From positions 6,585,501 through 6,649,500 of the forward strand of contig NC_091008.1 of the NCBI RefSeq assembly GCF_041146395.1: a stretch of 64,000 bases of DNA, read 5' to 3'. This document shows positions 13,611 through 26,822 of the stretch, one piece after another. The position numbers and the translations under genes were made by a program. Each line of letters starts with the position of its first letter. Positions within the stretch are counted from its first letter, which is position 1. The DNA is from Eulemur rufifrons (lineage: Eukaryota; Chordata; Mammalia; Primates; Lemuridae). The notes below the pieces were generated by a model. The model was not told the DNA's origin. It worked only from the letters and a program-made list of their open reading frames with translations, and searched no databases.

Positions 13611-15124
13611 CTTGCTTTCTCACTGAACAACACATCTTGGAAATTTTTCTATGAGAATGCTAAGGGTGGCATACATTTCCGTGACCCTGTAAAATATAAA
13701 ATATATTAGCTAAACGGTGACTTATGTTTTATATGTCGCTAAGTTTTCAGAGAACATTGGAAATGGGAGTACAGAGTAGAATTGTACAGTAGCGCTTTGA
13801 TATTCTTCTCGTTCAAAATCTATTGCAAATGCTAAATAAGAGCGGTATGGACCACACAATTGTTCTCCAAAAAGATTACCGAGTATTAGGAAGAAATAAC
13901 AGCTATCAATTTACCACACCCCCCCACCCCCGGTTCAACTTGCAGAAAAGCGAAGGGGATAGTTAATGAGAATTGGTGGAAATGGATGGAAAAATGAAAG
14001 AAACATTAAAACACTGCAACCTAATTTGCATATATATATTTAAAACTATATAAATAAGTTTACTGTGTATAATGGAGTAGAAATTGAAGAGTTTCACAGG
14101 GCCTGCTTTCTAGCTAAGAAGCCAGGTCTGAAAATAGTCAAATAACAGCCAGAAGACAAAAGACTTGGGAGATTTTAGAGGATATTTTAATCTTCATAGC
14201 TTCCTGGTGCCAAAAAAAAAAAAAAGGAAAAAACGTCTGAATAATAGCTTCAGCATAACACAACCATGACCCTCAGATATCGGACTTCATATTTTCATTT
14301 AATATTTTATACGCTTTTACAAGTTTCCAAAGGAGAGCAAGGACATTTTTTTTCCTCCAGATTAATTTTTTTGGCAAACTAGAATGTGCCCAGAGGAATT
14401 CGCAAACCATATTCATCCACACACGCGAAGAGAGAAAGCTGAGGTTATTGACTAACAAGTTGATAACTGTAACCCAGCCAGCAGCTGGTTTTTATGGAAT
14501 TGTTTCGGTGTGTATTGAAATGACAGAAGCAATATGTCTGTGGTTTCTCTATATGGATTGCGTCTAGTAGAGTATAGGATAACAGAAAATAACGCTATCT
14601 TACTGCAAAGAAAAACTCTCTCATGCTTATTTTGTATGTTCAGTGAAATGCACTGGCTTAAGTAGGTGTCATCTGACGGTAGACACACCACCTGGATGTC
14701 CCTTGAAGCGATGACAGACCTTTTGGCTCATGGGTCAACTGCAGGACAGTTTTTGGAAAAGCATGATAGAAAACTAGAAGGCTTCTATTCCAAAACTCCT
14801 TCTTTTCAAGAGATTCTTGAGAGCCAGAGATTCTCAGCGTTACATTGCCAGGGCACACTCTAAAGGAGGGGGTTATTCAATGTGCACTCACCAAGTTGAC
14901 ATCAAGAGTGTAGCGGTCCCAGAGCTGGGCGTCCTTTACTAAGAGAGAGGCTATTTCTTTCACCCAAGATGTTGCTCCCCCTATTCTCTCTGTTTTTCTG
15001 TCAAATTCAGTCAACCATGGCATGTAAGAGAGAATAAATCTATTCCTTTGCTTATAAAGCAAGGGTTTATTTCTACAATGTAACACTCCATCAAACACCA
15101 CCCAAGTGGTCTGTTGCATATCCC
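13611..15124. other. Unassigned DNA
   Basis: No gene was recognised. A C-run (13917-13930) and an A-run near 14212-14225 are the only simple patterns noted. Opposing frames around 14660-14860 have no family features. Confidence 0.4.
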
Positions 15125-15235
15125 TCAATATTCATGAGGGATATTGGTCCGTAGTTCCCTATTTTTGTTGTGTCCTTTCTTAGTTTGATATCAAGGAGAT
15201 TCAAAGATCTCATTGGAAGCTAGCTTTACAACTGA
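15125..15235 (-). repeat. L1 ORF2 fragment, antisense
   Basis: ATTCATGAGGGATATTGGTC followed by TTTTTGTTGTGTCC and TTTGATATCAAGGAGAT corresponds to the reverse complement of a stretch of L1 ORF2. It is short and decayed, and both ends are missing. Confidence 0.6.
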
Positions 15236-17434
15236 GGTGGTTATTTTCTTCTGAATTTCAAAACTGTTGCGTTAATTTTTTAATTTGGCTTGTGGTGGGA
15301 ACAATGACATCGCTGGCAATATCTGAGAATGTACTGGAAAGAGCAAGGCACCATAATTAAGCTTCGAGGCCAGCTCTGATAAAAGTCCACCTTCTCCCCA
15401 AGCTTTCATCTATGTCACCACCAACACGTGGTCCCGAGTTTATCAGGTAAACGTACATAACTGCGATCCCTACAGAACCTCGTCAATGCCTCCATTCAGC
15501 TAGATCTGAGAACCCACCCTGGAGTTTGGATTTCCACTGTCTCTCATTTAATCCCAAAAATCACCTGAAAGAAGTTTATATTCTGAAATAGCCATTAAAC
15601 AACTTTTGTTTAGTTTGGTCACTTCATTCCGAGGTCTTATGCTTGATTTCACTAAAAACTAGGTCTCAGCCTGAGGCTCAGGGCACTCAGCCATCTTAAG
15701 AGTCACTGGGTTATGGTAAGTATTATGTATAACTCCAAAAGCTGAAGTCCTTCTGACGCCCCATTTTCTGGCAACTTAGCCTTTTGGTGAGAGTCAAGTC
15801 TGCTTGATGGATGGTCTTGAATGGGATTTCTGTGATCTCTGGCCTTTGTGTGATAGAAATCATTTTTTTTTTGGGAAAAAAAAAAGTGTCTCGTATAATC
15901 CATCATGCAACAATCTTTCAATTTATCCGCTGTGCCTCCAGGCTCCCCGCACCAACATAAATGTGCTTCAGATCGTGTTAGGCCCAGTTCAGATGAAAAT
16001 TCTGCATTTGGCAATCAATCCACCCACGGCTGCCTGGAACGAGGCCTCCTTGAGTTCATGCACATATTGAAAATCGAGGCCCAGAGATGGGGTGAACTGT
16101 TCGTTGAGCACAGATCATGTGTGTGGACACAGCAGATGTGGAAATGCGGCTACAGCCACGTCCACGGTGCAGGGAGGAAGGACTGCAGAGCCCTCACTAT
16201 GGCCCAACCGCGCTGAGATCCACAGTCCAGCTGGTCACCTCCACCCCAGCCGATGAGTGCTACAAACACCATTCGTGGTGTCAAAGGAGGAGTTTTGTTG
16301 GTTTGTGGTTTTGTTTCAGGTGGCTACATCCCTCACCAGACATGTTCTCCCAATGTCTACGCAGGTGAGAGCCAGCGGGAGAAAGATCTCGGTAAGTTAG
16401 AGAAACAGAAAACCACCGATTGCCCCTTGGAACTGCTGTTTGTCACAGTGGAGTTTCATGTTTGTTTCCGCTGTGGTTTCGCAACCTTGAAGAAGCCAAC
16501 TGCGGGTGTGTGAGTCGCTTGATTACTTAAAATGCAGGTTCTGAACTCACTGACTCCCTCTCCATTCCGAATGGCATAGAGTGAGCAATCTGTTTGCAAT
16601 AATCATAGGCATAAAATTTCTCCGCCTCCCCCCCACCCCAGCTACGTGGATGCTGATACCAGAACTGCTGTGTTTACTTTGCACCTGAATTCCACTGTGC
16701 TGAGTATTTGCAAGATTCATATTCCAAGAGCGGATTCCAAATGGCATTCTGGCAGATGACAAAGAAAATAAACGTAGCTCATTTTTATATGAATTTATAA
16801 GCAGCCTTGTCCCAAGCCCCTTGGGCATCCTAGCAGAATTAGGAAAGGAGAAAAATAACTACAAAAACATCCAAGAGAAACACATCCCAATAAAACCAAG
16901 GTCGGGAGCTCAAAATGCATAGTGCTATAATTAATACTGCAAACTGCAACAGAAAAACAAAGCTTTAAATCACTCAGAGCCCTTGAGGCTGAAGATGTAA
17001 TTAACCAATTAACAACTGTGAAGCATTTTAGAGCGATAAAGCTTCCTATCGATGGGAGGGTTACGAGTCTGGAATAAAGATTCCAGGAGATGCCCTTCCC
17101 AGCCAGCAGGAATAATTCCAGTTTTGCAAGCTGCTCCCAGTGACTGAGGCAGGACCCGGAGCAGAAGTCCTTTTGTTTGATTTATTTTGCACATGTTTCC
17201 AAATAAATTAACATAAATCAATATAGCTCTTCTACCAAGGAAGCTGAAAAATTTCATCCTAAATAGAAAGAAATTATTGATTTTAAATGGGGAAATTCAA
17301 GGCGTAGAAATCATGATATCAAATAAAGAGAAGGAATAAATTGCTTTAAAAATCTATTAAGGAGTTAATTAGTCAATTACCTATATAGTATTATTGATTT
17401 GCCTTAGAGTAGGGGGCAGGGAGAGCTTTTTCTT
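15236..17434. other. Unassigned DNA, partly AT-rich
   Basis: No gene was recognised. The part 16840-17400 is AT-rich and dense in TAAT/ATTA motifs (for example AATTAACCAATTAACAACTG near 17000). Such composition is sometimes seen in conserved enhancers, but no conservation data are available here. Overlapping frames at 15804-16513 look like chance. Confidence 0.35.
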
Positions 17435-17450
17435 AGAAATAATGAAATGG

Positions 17451-17784
<334 letters not shown>

Positions 17785-17800
17785 AGAAATAATGAAATGG

Positions 17801-20214
17801 TATAAATCGTCTTCATCTCAGATTGTGTCTACATGTAGTCTTTGATTCAAACCCAATTGATGATGTTCATTGCTGGATTTAAATATTTAGCTCCTCTTTA
17901 TATAAAGTGAAAGAAAACAAGGAAACTCCAGCAAATGAATTGCTTACTATTTTTGATGCGTGGTTACATAACACAAACAACCGACTCAGTCTGCTCAGGT
18001 TTTAGGGTCTTGCACATGACATGGACAGCAGCTTAGAAATCACCCTAGATTCAAAGTGGCCCCAAGAACTGCCCTCCGTACGGTACCTAAGGGACGTCCC
18101 TGAGACCAGCCTCAGAGCGATGCCAAGATGACATTACGGTCAAGTTGTTGGGATCTCAGTCCAGGCACCACTGACAACGCATCCCAGCCATGTGGAAGCC
18201 ATACAGCCACAGTTTAACAAGCTTTAGCTTTCTTTCAAGGACTGAAATTTGAATGTGAAAGTGTGAGAGCCATAAAACTCAAAATATGGCATCAGCAAAT
18301 TCATTCAAGATCGTGACCCACAAGATTGGGATCTCTGCCAACACGGAGAAATATTTTCAGGCTTTTTTTTTTTCATATATAAATTCAAACATAGCTGTTA
18401 GATAAGTGTAAAGAAATTACATAGTACGATATTAGTTCTCAAACGTATTTAAGCAGAAGAGCAATCAATGTGCACAGGTGTGTGCTTTTTAACGAAATCT
18501 TAGACAGAATGGAAACCTGACTGGTGAGTTTGTTATTAAATAGAGTAAATGTATCTTTCGTTAAATATAAGAACTTATTCATTGGAAATATAACGCCCTA
18601 GCTTATGGCACAACTTTTTTATAATTGTGGGAAATTGAAAATCAGCCATATGCAAAAATTTGGATGATAGTCAATTATGAAAATGATCGTACATCTACGT
18701 GATAGAAATACCTTTGGAGTGATGGTTCTCAAGGCCACTTAGAGATGCTTAAAATAGTTAAGTTTTTTTTTTTTTAGCAAAATGGACATGCACGCTAATG
18801 TGTGATAATACAATCATCCTATGACTTTGTCTCTACAATTTTTCTGATTCATGTATTACTGATAGAATGAGAAGCACAGTCTCTTTTTCTGGTGAGATAT
18901 ATTTACTGGTAGATGAAAATGAATTATATTCGGACAATCTATAAACTCAATAGTTCAAGGTATTTTAAATTCTGACTTACAGGAACACATTTCTTCTTAG
19001 TAGGGATTAAATACCACTTGCTTATTTTTCCAGAGCGTATAAAAGGAAAGGAAACCAATGTTTTTGAAGACTCTAAATGTGACAAGTATTTTGTTTATTT
19101 TGTTTTTACAGCATGTGTTTATACTTGACTCCTTTTTCTTGTTCTTTGGGATACGACAAGAGGACGATGTGCAAAGCCACCTCCCCAAGGTGCCGCTGAA
19201 GGATGACCCACTGAGCCTTTCAAATCCAGCCCTAGCCACTGGCAAAAGCACCCCGCCCCCATCTGTTGTTTATGGGCGACTCAGAGTGGCTCAGAAATCA
19301 CACCTGCTACACTTCGGAATTGGATTCACACATGGAAGTGAGAAGGATGCCTAGTTCCTTTGCAGACGGAAAACTGAAACCCACAATGATCTTGACAAAT
19401 TGAAATAACCACAAATACTGGGCAGGAAGAGTCAAGAAAGAAAAACAAACACCTAACACAAAATCAGGACGGGGAAGAGGGGGTTTGCCGCAGAGGCTGA
19501 AAGGTGCCGTTTGTGAATCGTGGACCGAACGTGAGTCAGCAGCAAACCCACTGCTATTATTTTAAAAACCGGCTGCTATTATTATTTTAAAAACCACACT
19601 GCTATTATTTTAAAGACAGAATAATGCGCCGACAAGAGCACAGCATGCAAAGAACGTGAAGCAGCTGTCCCACCGGGCATCGGTCAAGCACTTATTAGAG
19701 TACTTTACTCAGTTGAGGTCCAGCAACTAAAGAAGAATCCGAAAAAAAAAAACTTGGAAAGGGTGAAAGAAAAGCAACAGGAAAAAAAAAAAAAAAAAAC
19801 GAAAAGTTCAAATCAAAGGGTCTATAAAGAATTGGAAATCACACAGGAGGGCCTGCAAAAGAGGGACTTTCCTGACTGTTCAGATAATTACACATTTTTT
19901 CCCATAAACTTTGCACTTACGGAGGAGATTTTGCAATCTCCTCTTGGGCCCCTTGCAATCTTTTAACGACAATGCATGAAAACGCTCTTCGGGTTGGCAG
20001 CGATAGGAAGAAAAAGAAATATTAGACGCTGACTCCGTTTCAGTTTCTTAATTTAAAAAACCTTGTATAACCATCTGCAGGACGTGTATTACTAGTACCT
20101 CACATTGAAAATAAATTTCGACTGTCAAAATCTTTTTTTTCCTCAGATCTCCTTATTTTACTTAGTGGAGGTGGCTCTTGGTCAATCTTGGGTGACTGGA
20201 TGTATCTTTGACTT
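17801..20214. other. Unassigned DNA
   Basis: No gene was recognised. A small duplication at 19548-19615 repeats CTGCTATTATTTTAAAAAC about three times. A-runs occur at 19741-19751 and 19781-19799. The frame at 19058-19354 has no family features. Confidence 0.4.
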
Positions 20215-20590
20215 CTCCGTCTCTCTTACCGGCCACACCCAATTAATCATGAAGCTCCGTTGATTCTACCTACCAGGATATGCAGTTGGGACTCCACGGA
20301 GAGATTCTGAGTACACTTGCTCCTCTCCATCCCTCCTCTTGTCATCTTCCTGCAAGATCTCATCATCTCTTCCTTCCAGTCCTGTGGATTCCTAACTGCA
20401 CATCCTAACGTGAGCCTTTCTCTGCTCAAGCTCATTCTCCCTACACATATTCCATTCGATCCCTCCTTTGCTGGAAGACTTCAGCTGGCTCTATGCTTCC
20501 TCAGGAAAAAAATCAAAGCTTTGTAACGTGACGCGCAATACCCTTCACATCCCCACACTAGCTGCTGGCCTGGAGCACTAATGGACTCCA
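20215..20590 (+). repeat. L2 LINE fragment, sense, highly decayed
   Basis: The pyrimidine-rich text with CCTTCCAGTCCTGTGGATTC and, further right, CAGCTGGCTCTATGCTTCCT and AAATCAAAGC loosely follows the order of the L2 ORF2 C-terminal region and 3' part. The match is weak in places and could instead be another old LINE. Confidence 0.35.
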
Positions 20591-21849
20591 AACACACCAG
20601 CTAAAAAACATAACGATTTCACCTGCTGGCCATTGCCAAGGGGAGCCCAGACATGCTAAGTTTCTACTAAAATGACAAGAAATCAATATTCTCTGAAGAA
20701 CATAGCAGTATCTCCAATATGCATGATGCATTATTCATAATTATCCATTCAGGTTCATTTTGGAGCATTGCAATGCTACAGTTAGTGAATCCGGATCACG
20801 CTGTCCACCTTTGCTTTGCTGTTCAGATCGGAGTATAATACTTGCGGCAGAGCCCTGGACTTGTGGGCAGGAAGGAGCAACCTGTGCCCCCAGCGCCTTG
20901 GGCAGGAGGTAGTAAGTGCTCCATCTGCCAAGTCCACTCAACTCTGCTGACACCCAGGTTTCGCCTGGAAGACGACAGAGAAACAGGTCGAGGCAGGGAC
21001 TCTGAAGGGGACAAGAAATAAGACAACGGAAGAAACTGTTGGCTTTTATTCTCTTAACTTCCCGACCAGGCTGAGAGGCAGGTTTTGGAGCCTGGAGAAG
21101 AATTTCAAACCAAGAAGCTGAAGGAATTGTGTCAATCAACAGTGAAACCCTGGGGACACGCGGTCGGGCCGGAGGGGCCAGGAAACATCTGCCGCACAGA
21201 GTGAGGGACAGGCCACCGTCTGCCTCCCGGACACTTGATCCCATGGATGCCCACGCTCGGGTGCCACGGACAGAGCCTGGCTGTGGGAGGACCTTACAGG
21301 GAACAGGCAGAGGTGGCGGGGACGAGAATGACACTGGGTCCTTAACGAGGACGCTGAAACTGCAAATGTCTCCCTAAATGCCTAGAGCAGGCTTTAGGAG
21401 GGGCCTGAGTTTCTACAGGAGCAGAGCTGGCATCAGAACAGAGGAATTGTGTCCATGAAGGCTAAAGTAACCTCATCTATACTCCAAAGTTGGGGACACC
21501 CAGGGCTTTCAGGTGCCACTTAGAAGGAGCTATAAACTTAGAAAAGTGCATCATGTAAGCACAAGTGGTTAAATACCTCTATCGGATGCACACGCCTCTC
21601 TTTTCTTCCTGCAAACACCTTCACTGTCGGTGACTGCGGTCAAACAGCCAGTCTGTGACATGACCCTTAGCTCACCTTTCATTTTTCACAGCTCAGCAGA
21701 ATCACCTTCCCTCGGGGGACCCCACACATCCGAGTGTCCCTTCAGGGCTCTCCCCTTACACGACCTGTCCAGTCACCTAAGAAAACGACGTTTGCCCTTC
21801 CTCCTCCACGCTTTGCTTTACTTTGAAGTGACAACGAGAAAAGAAGTTA
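20591..21849. other. Unassigned DNA with a moderately GC-rich block
   Basis: The stretch 20780-21380 is richer in G+C and CpG than its surroundings. It carries a 197-codon antisense frame (20741-21334) and an 82-codon sense frame. Neither translation resembles a known family. The antisense frame is rich in P, S, L and R, as expected from GC-biased noncoding DNA. An unannotated noncoding exon or a decayed element are both possible. Confidence 0.3.
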
Positions 21850-22010
21850 TTGAAATGAACATTTATTGAGTGCAGAGGCTGTATCATGCCTTACAGCTTG
21901 TGTGATATAAATTATCCTCTGCCTGCACGGAGGTTAAAATCTTGTAAGAGAAACAGGATATTACACAAGTAACTAGCAAATAAGATACAATGTGACAAGC
22001 AGGTTGAAGA
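21850..22010 (-). repeat. L2 3' end fragment, antisense
   Basis: GAACATTTATTGAGTGCAGA is the reverse of the L2 3' end. It is followed by GGAGGTTAAAATCTTGTAAG, matching the next part of the same consensus. Decayed. Confidence 0.5.
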
Positions 22011-22094
22011 GATACTTAGTGTAAGAGCATTTTCAGAAAGACAAAATGAGTAACCACAGGAACGTTCAGCACTTAAGGGGCACTTAATTAATGT

Positions 22095-22260
22095 CAAATG
22101 CTATTGTTCGTGCTTTGTTTGTCACCTCATTTAATCCTCGCAATAATCCACTGAGATAGTTACGATTATTTCCTTTTTTTTTTTTTTTTTTTAGATGAAC
22201 ACACAGAGATTAACTAACACGTCCAAGGTCACCAACTAGGAATTGTCAGGAGACCAGAAC
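22095..22260 (-). repeat. MIR, antisense
   Basis: CACCTCATTTAATCCTCGCA and AATAATCCACTGAGATAGTT, then after a T-run (22174-22191) GATGAACACACAGAGATTA and CCAAGGTCACCAACTAGGAA. This is the standard antisense MIR order with an internal T expansion. Confidence 0.75.
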
Positions 22261-22659
22261 AAAAAGAACTCGCTGCACCAAAGAAAACCCATAAACTTTG
22301 AAGTCAAATTAGACCCCATAGAGGCTCGATGCGATTCATCTCTAAAAACATAATAACTGAGAATTTTTAAAAGTCTGCTTTGATTTTCACTTTTCACAGA
22401 AATAAACATAAAATTTCTCAAATGCAAACTGAGATTGAATACAGCGTCTTATGCAATTTTATTTTTCCACGCTTTCATCATGCCTTCTGCCAGCGCTATT
22501 GTTTTGACTTCCTTTCTTTATAATCAGAAGTATTTCAGACAATGGGTAAAGCAGACTTTCATGGGCCAGCCTGGAAATCTAATAATCAGATTTCTGAAAT
22601 CCAACTTGCCAATGAGCATTTGAAACACCATCTCTTGTAAACCGAGAGCACGTACGCAG
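22261..22659. other. Unassigned DNA
   Basis: No gene or repeat was recognised between two old SINE and LINE relics. Confidence 0.4.
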
Positions 22660-22810
22660 ATACGGTGTGTTCGTTAGTATGTGCCGGGTACTGGAGGCTT
22701 ACGCAGAGACTGCCTGCTAGGAGCTTCTGATATCATTTCTAGTACAGATCCTGCCCTCTAAGAGTTTCTAGTACAGGAGGGGAAATAAGTCAAGTTAATA
22801 TGTAATTATA
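22660..22810 (-). repeat. L2 3' end fragment, antisense
   Basis: GTATGTGCCGGGTACTGGAG and CCTGCCCTCTAAGAGTTTCT, then GGAGGGGAAATAAGTCAAG, follow the antisense L2 3' order. Confidence 0.5.
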
Positions 22811-23192
22811 GTTTAAAATAAATAAATGCCATTCAAGACAAACAGAAAACTTGCGATACCAATTGAAAGACATTCTGTGTTGGATGTCAGGTTGCATTGT
22901 AGACCTTTGGCAGCAAATTAATGACACATGTCTACGCATATCGGGCATCACTGTTCAAATATCCCGCTGTTAAGTAATTGACATTGATTGTATTTAAGCA
23001 ACGAGAAAGAGGAAGTAGTCCTCGATAAAACAAAAACAAAAAACAGCAGCAAAGTGATGAGACCACACGCACAGAAGAAATTATGGCACGAGGCTTCAGC
23101 TGAAGGAAGGGTTCTTGCCAACTTCAGAAAAAGCAGTTGTAGAATAAGGATCCGGTTCCTCCTTACCTCCGATTCCCTCCCCTGTATATATG

Positions 23193-23227
<35 letters not shown>

Positions 23228-23841
23228 CGCTTACACAGACTTAATGCTGCCTTACCGTAAGGAATTCCCACAGCCACCCGACCCGATCGGTCATCAGCCT
23301 TTTCACAAGGAGGCCACACCCTCCACCAACAACGAGACAACTCACTCAAGGCTCAGATCATCATTAGCATTTTTCAGCAATAAAGCGTTTTTTAATTAAG
23401 GTAGGTACGTCGTTTTTGTAGATATGCCATTTCACACTTAATCTACAGGACAGTGTAAACATAACTTTTGTATGCACCGGGAAGCCAAAAAATTCGTGCG
23501 GCTTGCTGTATTGCAAAATTTGCTCTGTCGAGGTGGTCCGGAACTGAACCCTCAGTAGCTCTGAGGTATGCTCACGCACTCGGTTTCTCTTCAGAAAAAT
23601 AAAAATTGAGGGGGAGGAGAAGACCGAAATCAAACCCCACCCTCCTCCTAAGCCTCTCCCTGTCATGTTAGTCCTTGATGGGATGTCCCTGCCCCTTACT
23701 GGACTTTTGCATTATCATTCAGCTTCATCTGCAGAAAAACTGTAAGCTCATGCAAGGCCAGGACACTATGGTGCCTCGCTGTGGCCCACTCCTGGAAGAT
23801 GTCATCACTGTTAGTCTGTTACATCTCAAAGCAATGTCTTC
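22811..23841. other. Unassigned DNA with a (CA)n run
   Basis: No gene was recognised. The (CA)n run at 23191-23227 produces two spurious His-Thr frames. Confidence 0.4.
23191..23227. repeat. (CA)n microsatellite with CG interruptions
   Basis: A TGCACACACACGCGCGCACA core is followed by a pure CA run. Alternating purine-pyrimidine DNA of this type can adopt the Z form, but no function is implied. Confidence 0.95.
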
Positions 23842-24179
23842 ATTTTTTTTTTTTTTTTTTTTGAGACAGAGTCTCACTCTGTTGCCCGGGCTAGAGTGCC
23901 GTGGCGTCAGCCTCGCTCACAGCAACCTCAAAGTCCTGGGCTCAAGCGATCCTCCTGCCTCAGCCTCCCGAGTAGCTAGGACTACAGGCATGTGCCACCA
24001 TGCCCGGCTAATTTTTTCTATATATAGTTTTAGTTGTCCAGCTAATTTCTTTCTATTTTTAGTAGAGACGGGGTCTCACTCTTGCTCAGGCTGGTCTCAA
24101 ACTCCTGACCTCGAGCGATCCTCCCGCCTCAGCCTCCCAGAGTGCTAGGATTACAGGCGTGAGCCACCGCGCCCGGCCT
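23842..24179 (-). mobile_element. Lemur-type Alu, full length
   Basis: Poly-T then GAGACAGAGTCTCACTCTGT, ending CACCGCGCCCGGCC. A perfect 12-base duplication, AGCAATGTCTTC, lies at 23830-23841 and 24180-24191. The 157-codon frame across it is translated Alu. Confidence 0.97.
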
Positions 24180-24191
24180 AGCAATGTCTTC

Positions 24192-26584
24192 TTTATCTAT
24201 CTAGTATTTCCATGTTGTCCTGGCTGCTGGCCTGGGTCTAGCATGGCTCACCCCCCTCAGATTTTCTAACTGGGTTTTATAGTCTTGTCTCACCTTCCCT
24301 GGCCTGTCTTTACACATCTTCTAAGTGAATGTTAGAATAGTTGGATTTAGAAAGAAGAGATTGCGGTAGAAGAAAATGCAGCTTTGAGTAGAGGATTGAG
24401 TATTTCAAACGCTAAGTGGATAAATACATTTAAAACCTTTGTGTAAACTTGTTTTCCATTGTATTTATTTACTATTACAAATCCTTTGCTGGAGGAATCT
24501 TAAACGCAAACATATTTGAAACAACGGGCTTTTTGAACATGTGTGCAGACATTATCCAAAGCTATGCAATAAGCTGTAGCCCCAGAATCGGCCAATTTCT
24601 CTAAGTTTGGCAGGTTTCAAAACTGATTTTTATGAACAGGCCCGGTGGAATCGCAAATTCTGTTGTATTGGACAGGTTTATCACTCAAGTCCCACGCAAA
24701 TCAACCTCCCCTGACACAAGGGTGGAAAGAAACCCATTTTGACGACCACAGGAAAGTCAAATGAAATTTAGGCAGAACAGTTCCTCTCTACAGTCCTATC
24801 TGCATCCGGAAGCACCGCCTGCCATATGCCAGACTGAATGTTGGCCGTGGTTTCCATTAGCCACATTCTACTAGGCTGTGGCCAAATCAAGAGTTATTAC
24901 TTTTTAACTTGCTGGGTCCTTAATGTACCACAGTTTATAGCAGGGACATATTCAGCTGACCACTATTCCAGCAATGGAGGCACCAAACATAACATTGTAA
25001 GTGTCGGAGAGGGATAGTGTGAAATCTCAGCATTGTTTTAATTCTAATTACGCTTATGAGTTATGGGCAGTTTCGAAATCAGTAAGAGCTTTATTTGCAG
25101 CATGTAGAGCTTGCTTAGGACAAAAGCAATATCTGATGAAAACTGAATTTGTAAAGCGCAACCTCATAAGCTGATGCTATGGTAAACCACAGACCAAAGA
25201 AATTCTGTGAAATTAAGTCTCCTTATGTCTTTCAGGGCTGAGCATAAGGGATTCTCAGCTGGGACATCGTGAGGGAGGGACAGGCTGGCTGGTGATACCA
25301 TCCCATGGTGTCCGTTGTTAAGGGGGCCATTGCTTCCTCAATTAGGGTTAGTCAAAGATCTGATCAATGGATCAGAGTGATTATAAACTGCACTGATCAT
25401 AAAAGACAAATAAAGATTATTTCTAAAAAGATGAGGAACTTTCTTTAGACCCTTAACAAACCAGTAGAATTAAGCTGTTGGAAGCCCTGTGTCCCTGTTA
25501 AACTCTACCATTGCTTCCAACATAAACTCGGGTTTTCCCGACACCCCTGGTGGAAGTGGACCTACCATCTCTTCCCATTAGGGCCACACTCACCGTAGTC
25601 TGCGGAGTGAAGTCTGTTTCCGCTCAAGTCTGTTTCTGCTCAAGTCCCAGCTCCCTAAGGACAAAGAACGAGACCTGTTACCTTTCAACGCCCCAGCACA
25701 GTGCCTGGCAATTCCCAGGAGATGCTGGAACTGGGCTGACGCGTCCCCTGTGGGTCTCTCCTGGTGACAGCCCGCCAGGTGGCAGCAGTGCAGCCCTCAG
25801 CAGGGGCAGAGGGTTCTAGCATCATTGATAAAGTCACCGCTGCCTCCCCCTTTCCCCTTCCTCCTCGCCTGAGCCACCAACCCCCACATCAACTCGCACA
25901 GCGCGCATGCTGACAATGTGTGAGTCTCTCCGATCTGCAGCTCTCTGCGTACTTTTCTGAAAAATGGAAGTGGGGATTTGGAAATTTAATAATCCCCATC
26001 CCCCCTTCCCACTAACACACGCATTCTGAAACCCATGGCATCATTGCTATTAACATCCTAGACCACACACGTGATGGGGGAGGCATGTTCTCGGGTGGGG
26101 GAGGATTGGGGAGGAGCCCCCCTTCCTCCCCATCTGGGGAGGCTTCAGCTGGAAAGAAACCCTCAGCCTTTCTTGTTACTGAGAGAAGGATCAATGGGTC
26201 TGATTGGAGGATGCCACTGAGCACGTTCACCTCGGCCTGTTCCTCTTTCTCTCTCCTTCTGGAGCTCACAACCCCAGGGTCCTGCCCCGTGCCACGTGGC
26301 AAACACCTGACCCTTGAGGCTAGTGTGCAGTTATTACATGGTGGCCTGAGCCAGATGAGCGAGTGTACCTAACGGTGGTGACGCGTTAAGAAAGTGATCG
26401 CGGTTGCAACTCTAAGTGGCCTTCTCCAGACCAGATTTTGCTTCATAATAAAGGTGGCATTTTGATCTCCTTCTATCTGATTTCTTATAATCTATCCTTA
26501 TAAAGGAGAAGAGGATGTTTTATTCGAAGTCCCGCAAAACCCCAACAAATGGCATTCAAAACAGCCTCACATTTTAAAACTCAA
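24192..26584. other. Unassigned DNA
   Basis: No gene was recognised. The part 25000-25210 has an unusual unbroken unique look, and 25700-26370 is GC-richer with opposing frames at 26012-26372 that share no known family. A short CAGCACAGTGCCTGGCA at about 25694-25710 resembles a MIR/L2 tail. Confidence 0.35.
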
Positions 26585-26822
26585 TGAAAAAAGTAAATTT
26601 ACTTCCGTTTTTTTTTTTCTGCCTAAGTATTTTCTGCAGTTTTACTGCCAACGTTTTAATACTCACTTAAGAAAATAAATTTACTTTCGGTTTTTTTTTG
26701 TGCCTAAGTATTTTCTGCAGTTTTACTGCCAACGTTTTAATACTCACTTAAGAAAATAAATTTACTTTCGATTTTTTTTTGTGCCTTAGTATTTTCTGCA
26801 GTTTTACCGCCAACATTTAAAC
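26585..26822. repeat. Minisatellite, about 81-82 bp unit, nearly 3 copies
   Basis: Each unit reads, in order, AAATTTACTT, a T-run, CTAAGTATTTTCTGCAGTTT, ACTGCCAACGTTTTAATACT and CACTTAAG. The units start (at TTTACTT) at 26598, 26680 and 26761. Copies 1 to 2 and 2 to 3 differ by only a few bases. The third copy decays at its right end (CAACATTTAAAC). This is a local tandem array, not a dispersed element I recognise. Confidence 0.95.

Noticed and set aside
20741..21334. 197-codon antisense frame
   Set aside because: No recognisable domain. Length is explained by locally high G+C, which lowers stop frequency.
22988..23399. Frames with His-Thr repeats
   Set aside because: They come from the (CA)n microsatellite.
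23675..24148. 157-codon sense frame
   Set aside because: It runs through an antisense Alu. The residues (for example [12 protein letters not shown] text) are translated Alu, seen again at 36284-36652 and 48560-49108.
25694..25710. Short GCACAGTGCCTGGCA match to MIR/L2
   Set aside because: Too short to call as a separate repeat.
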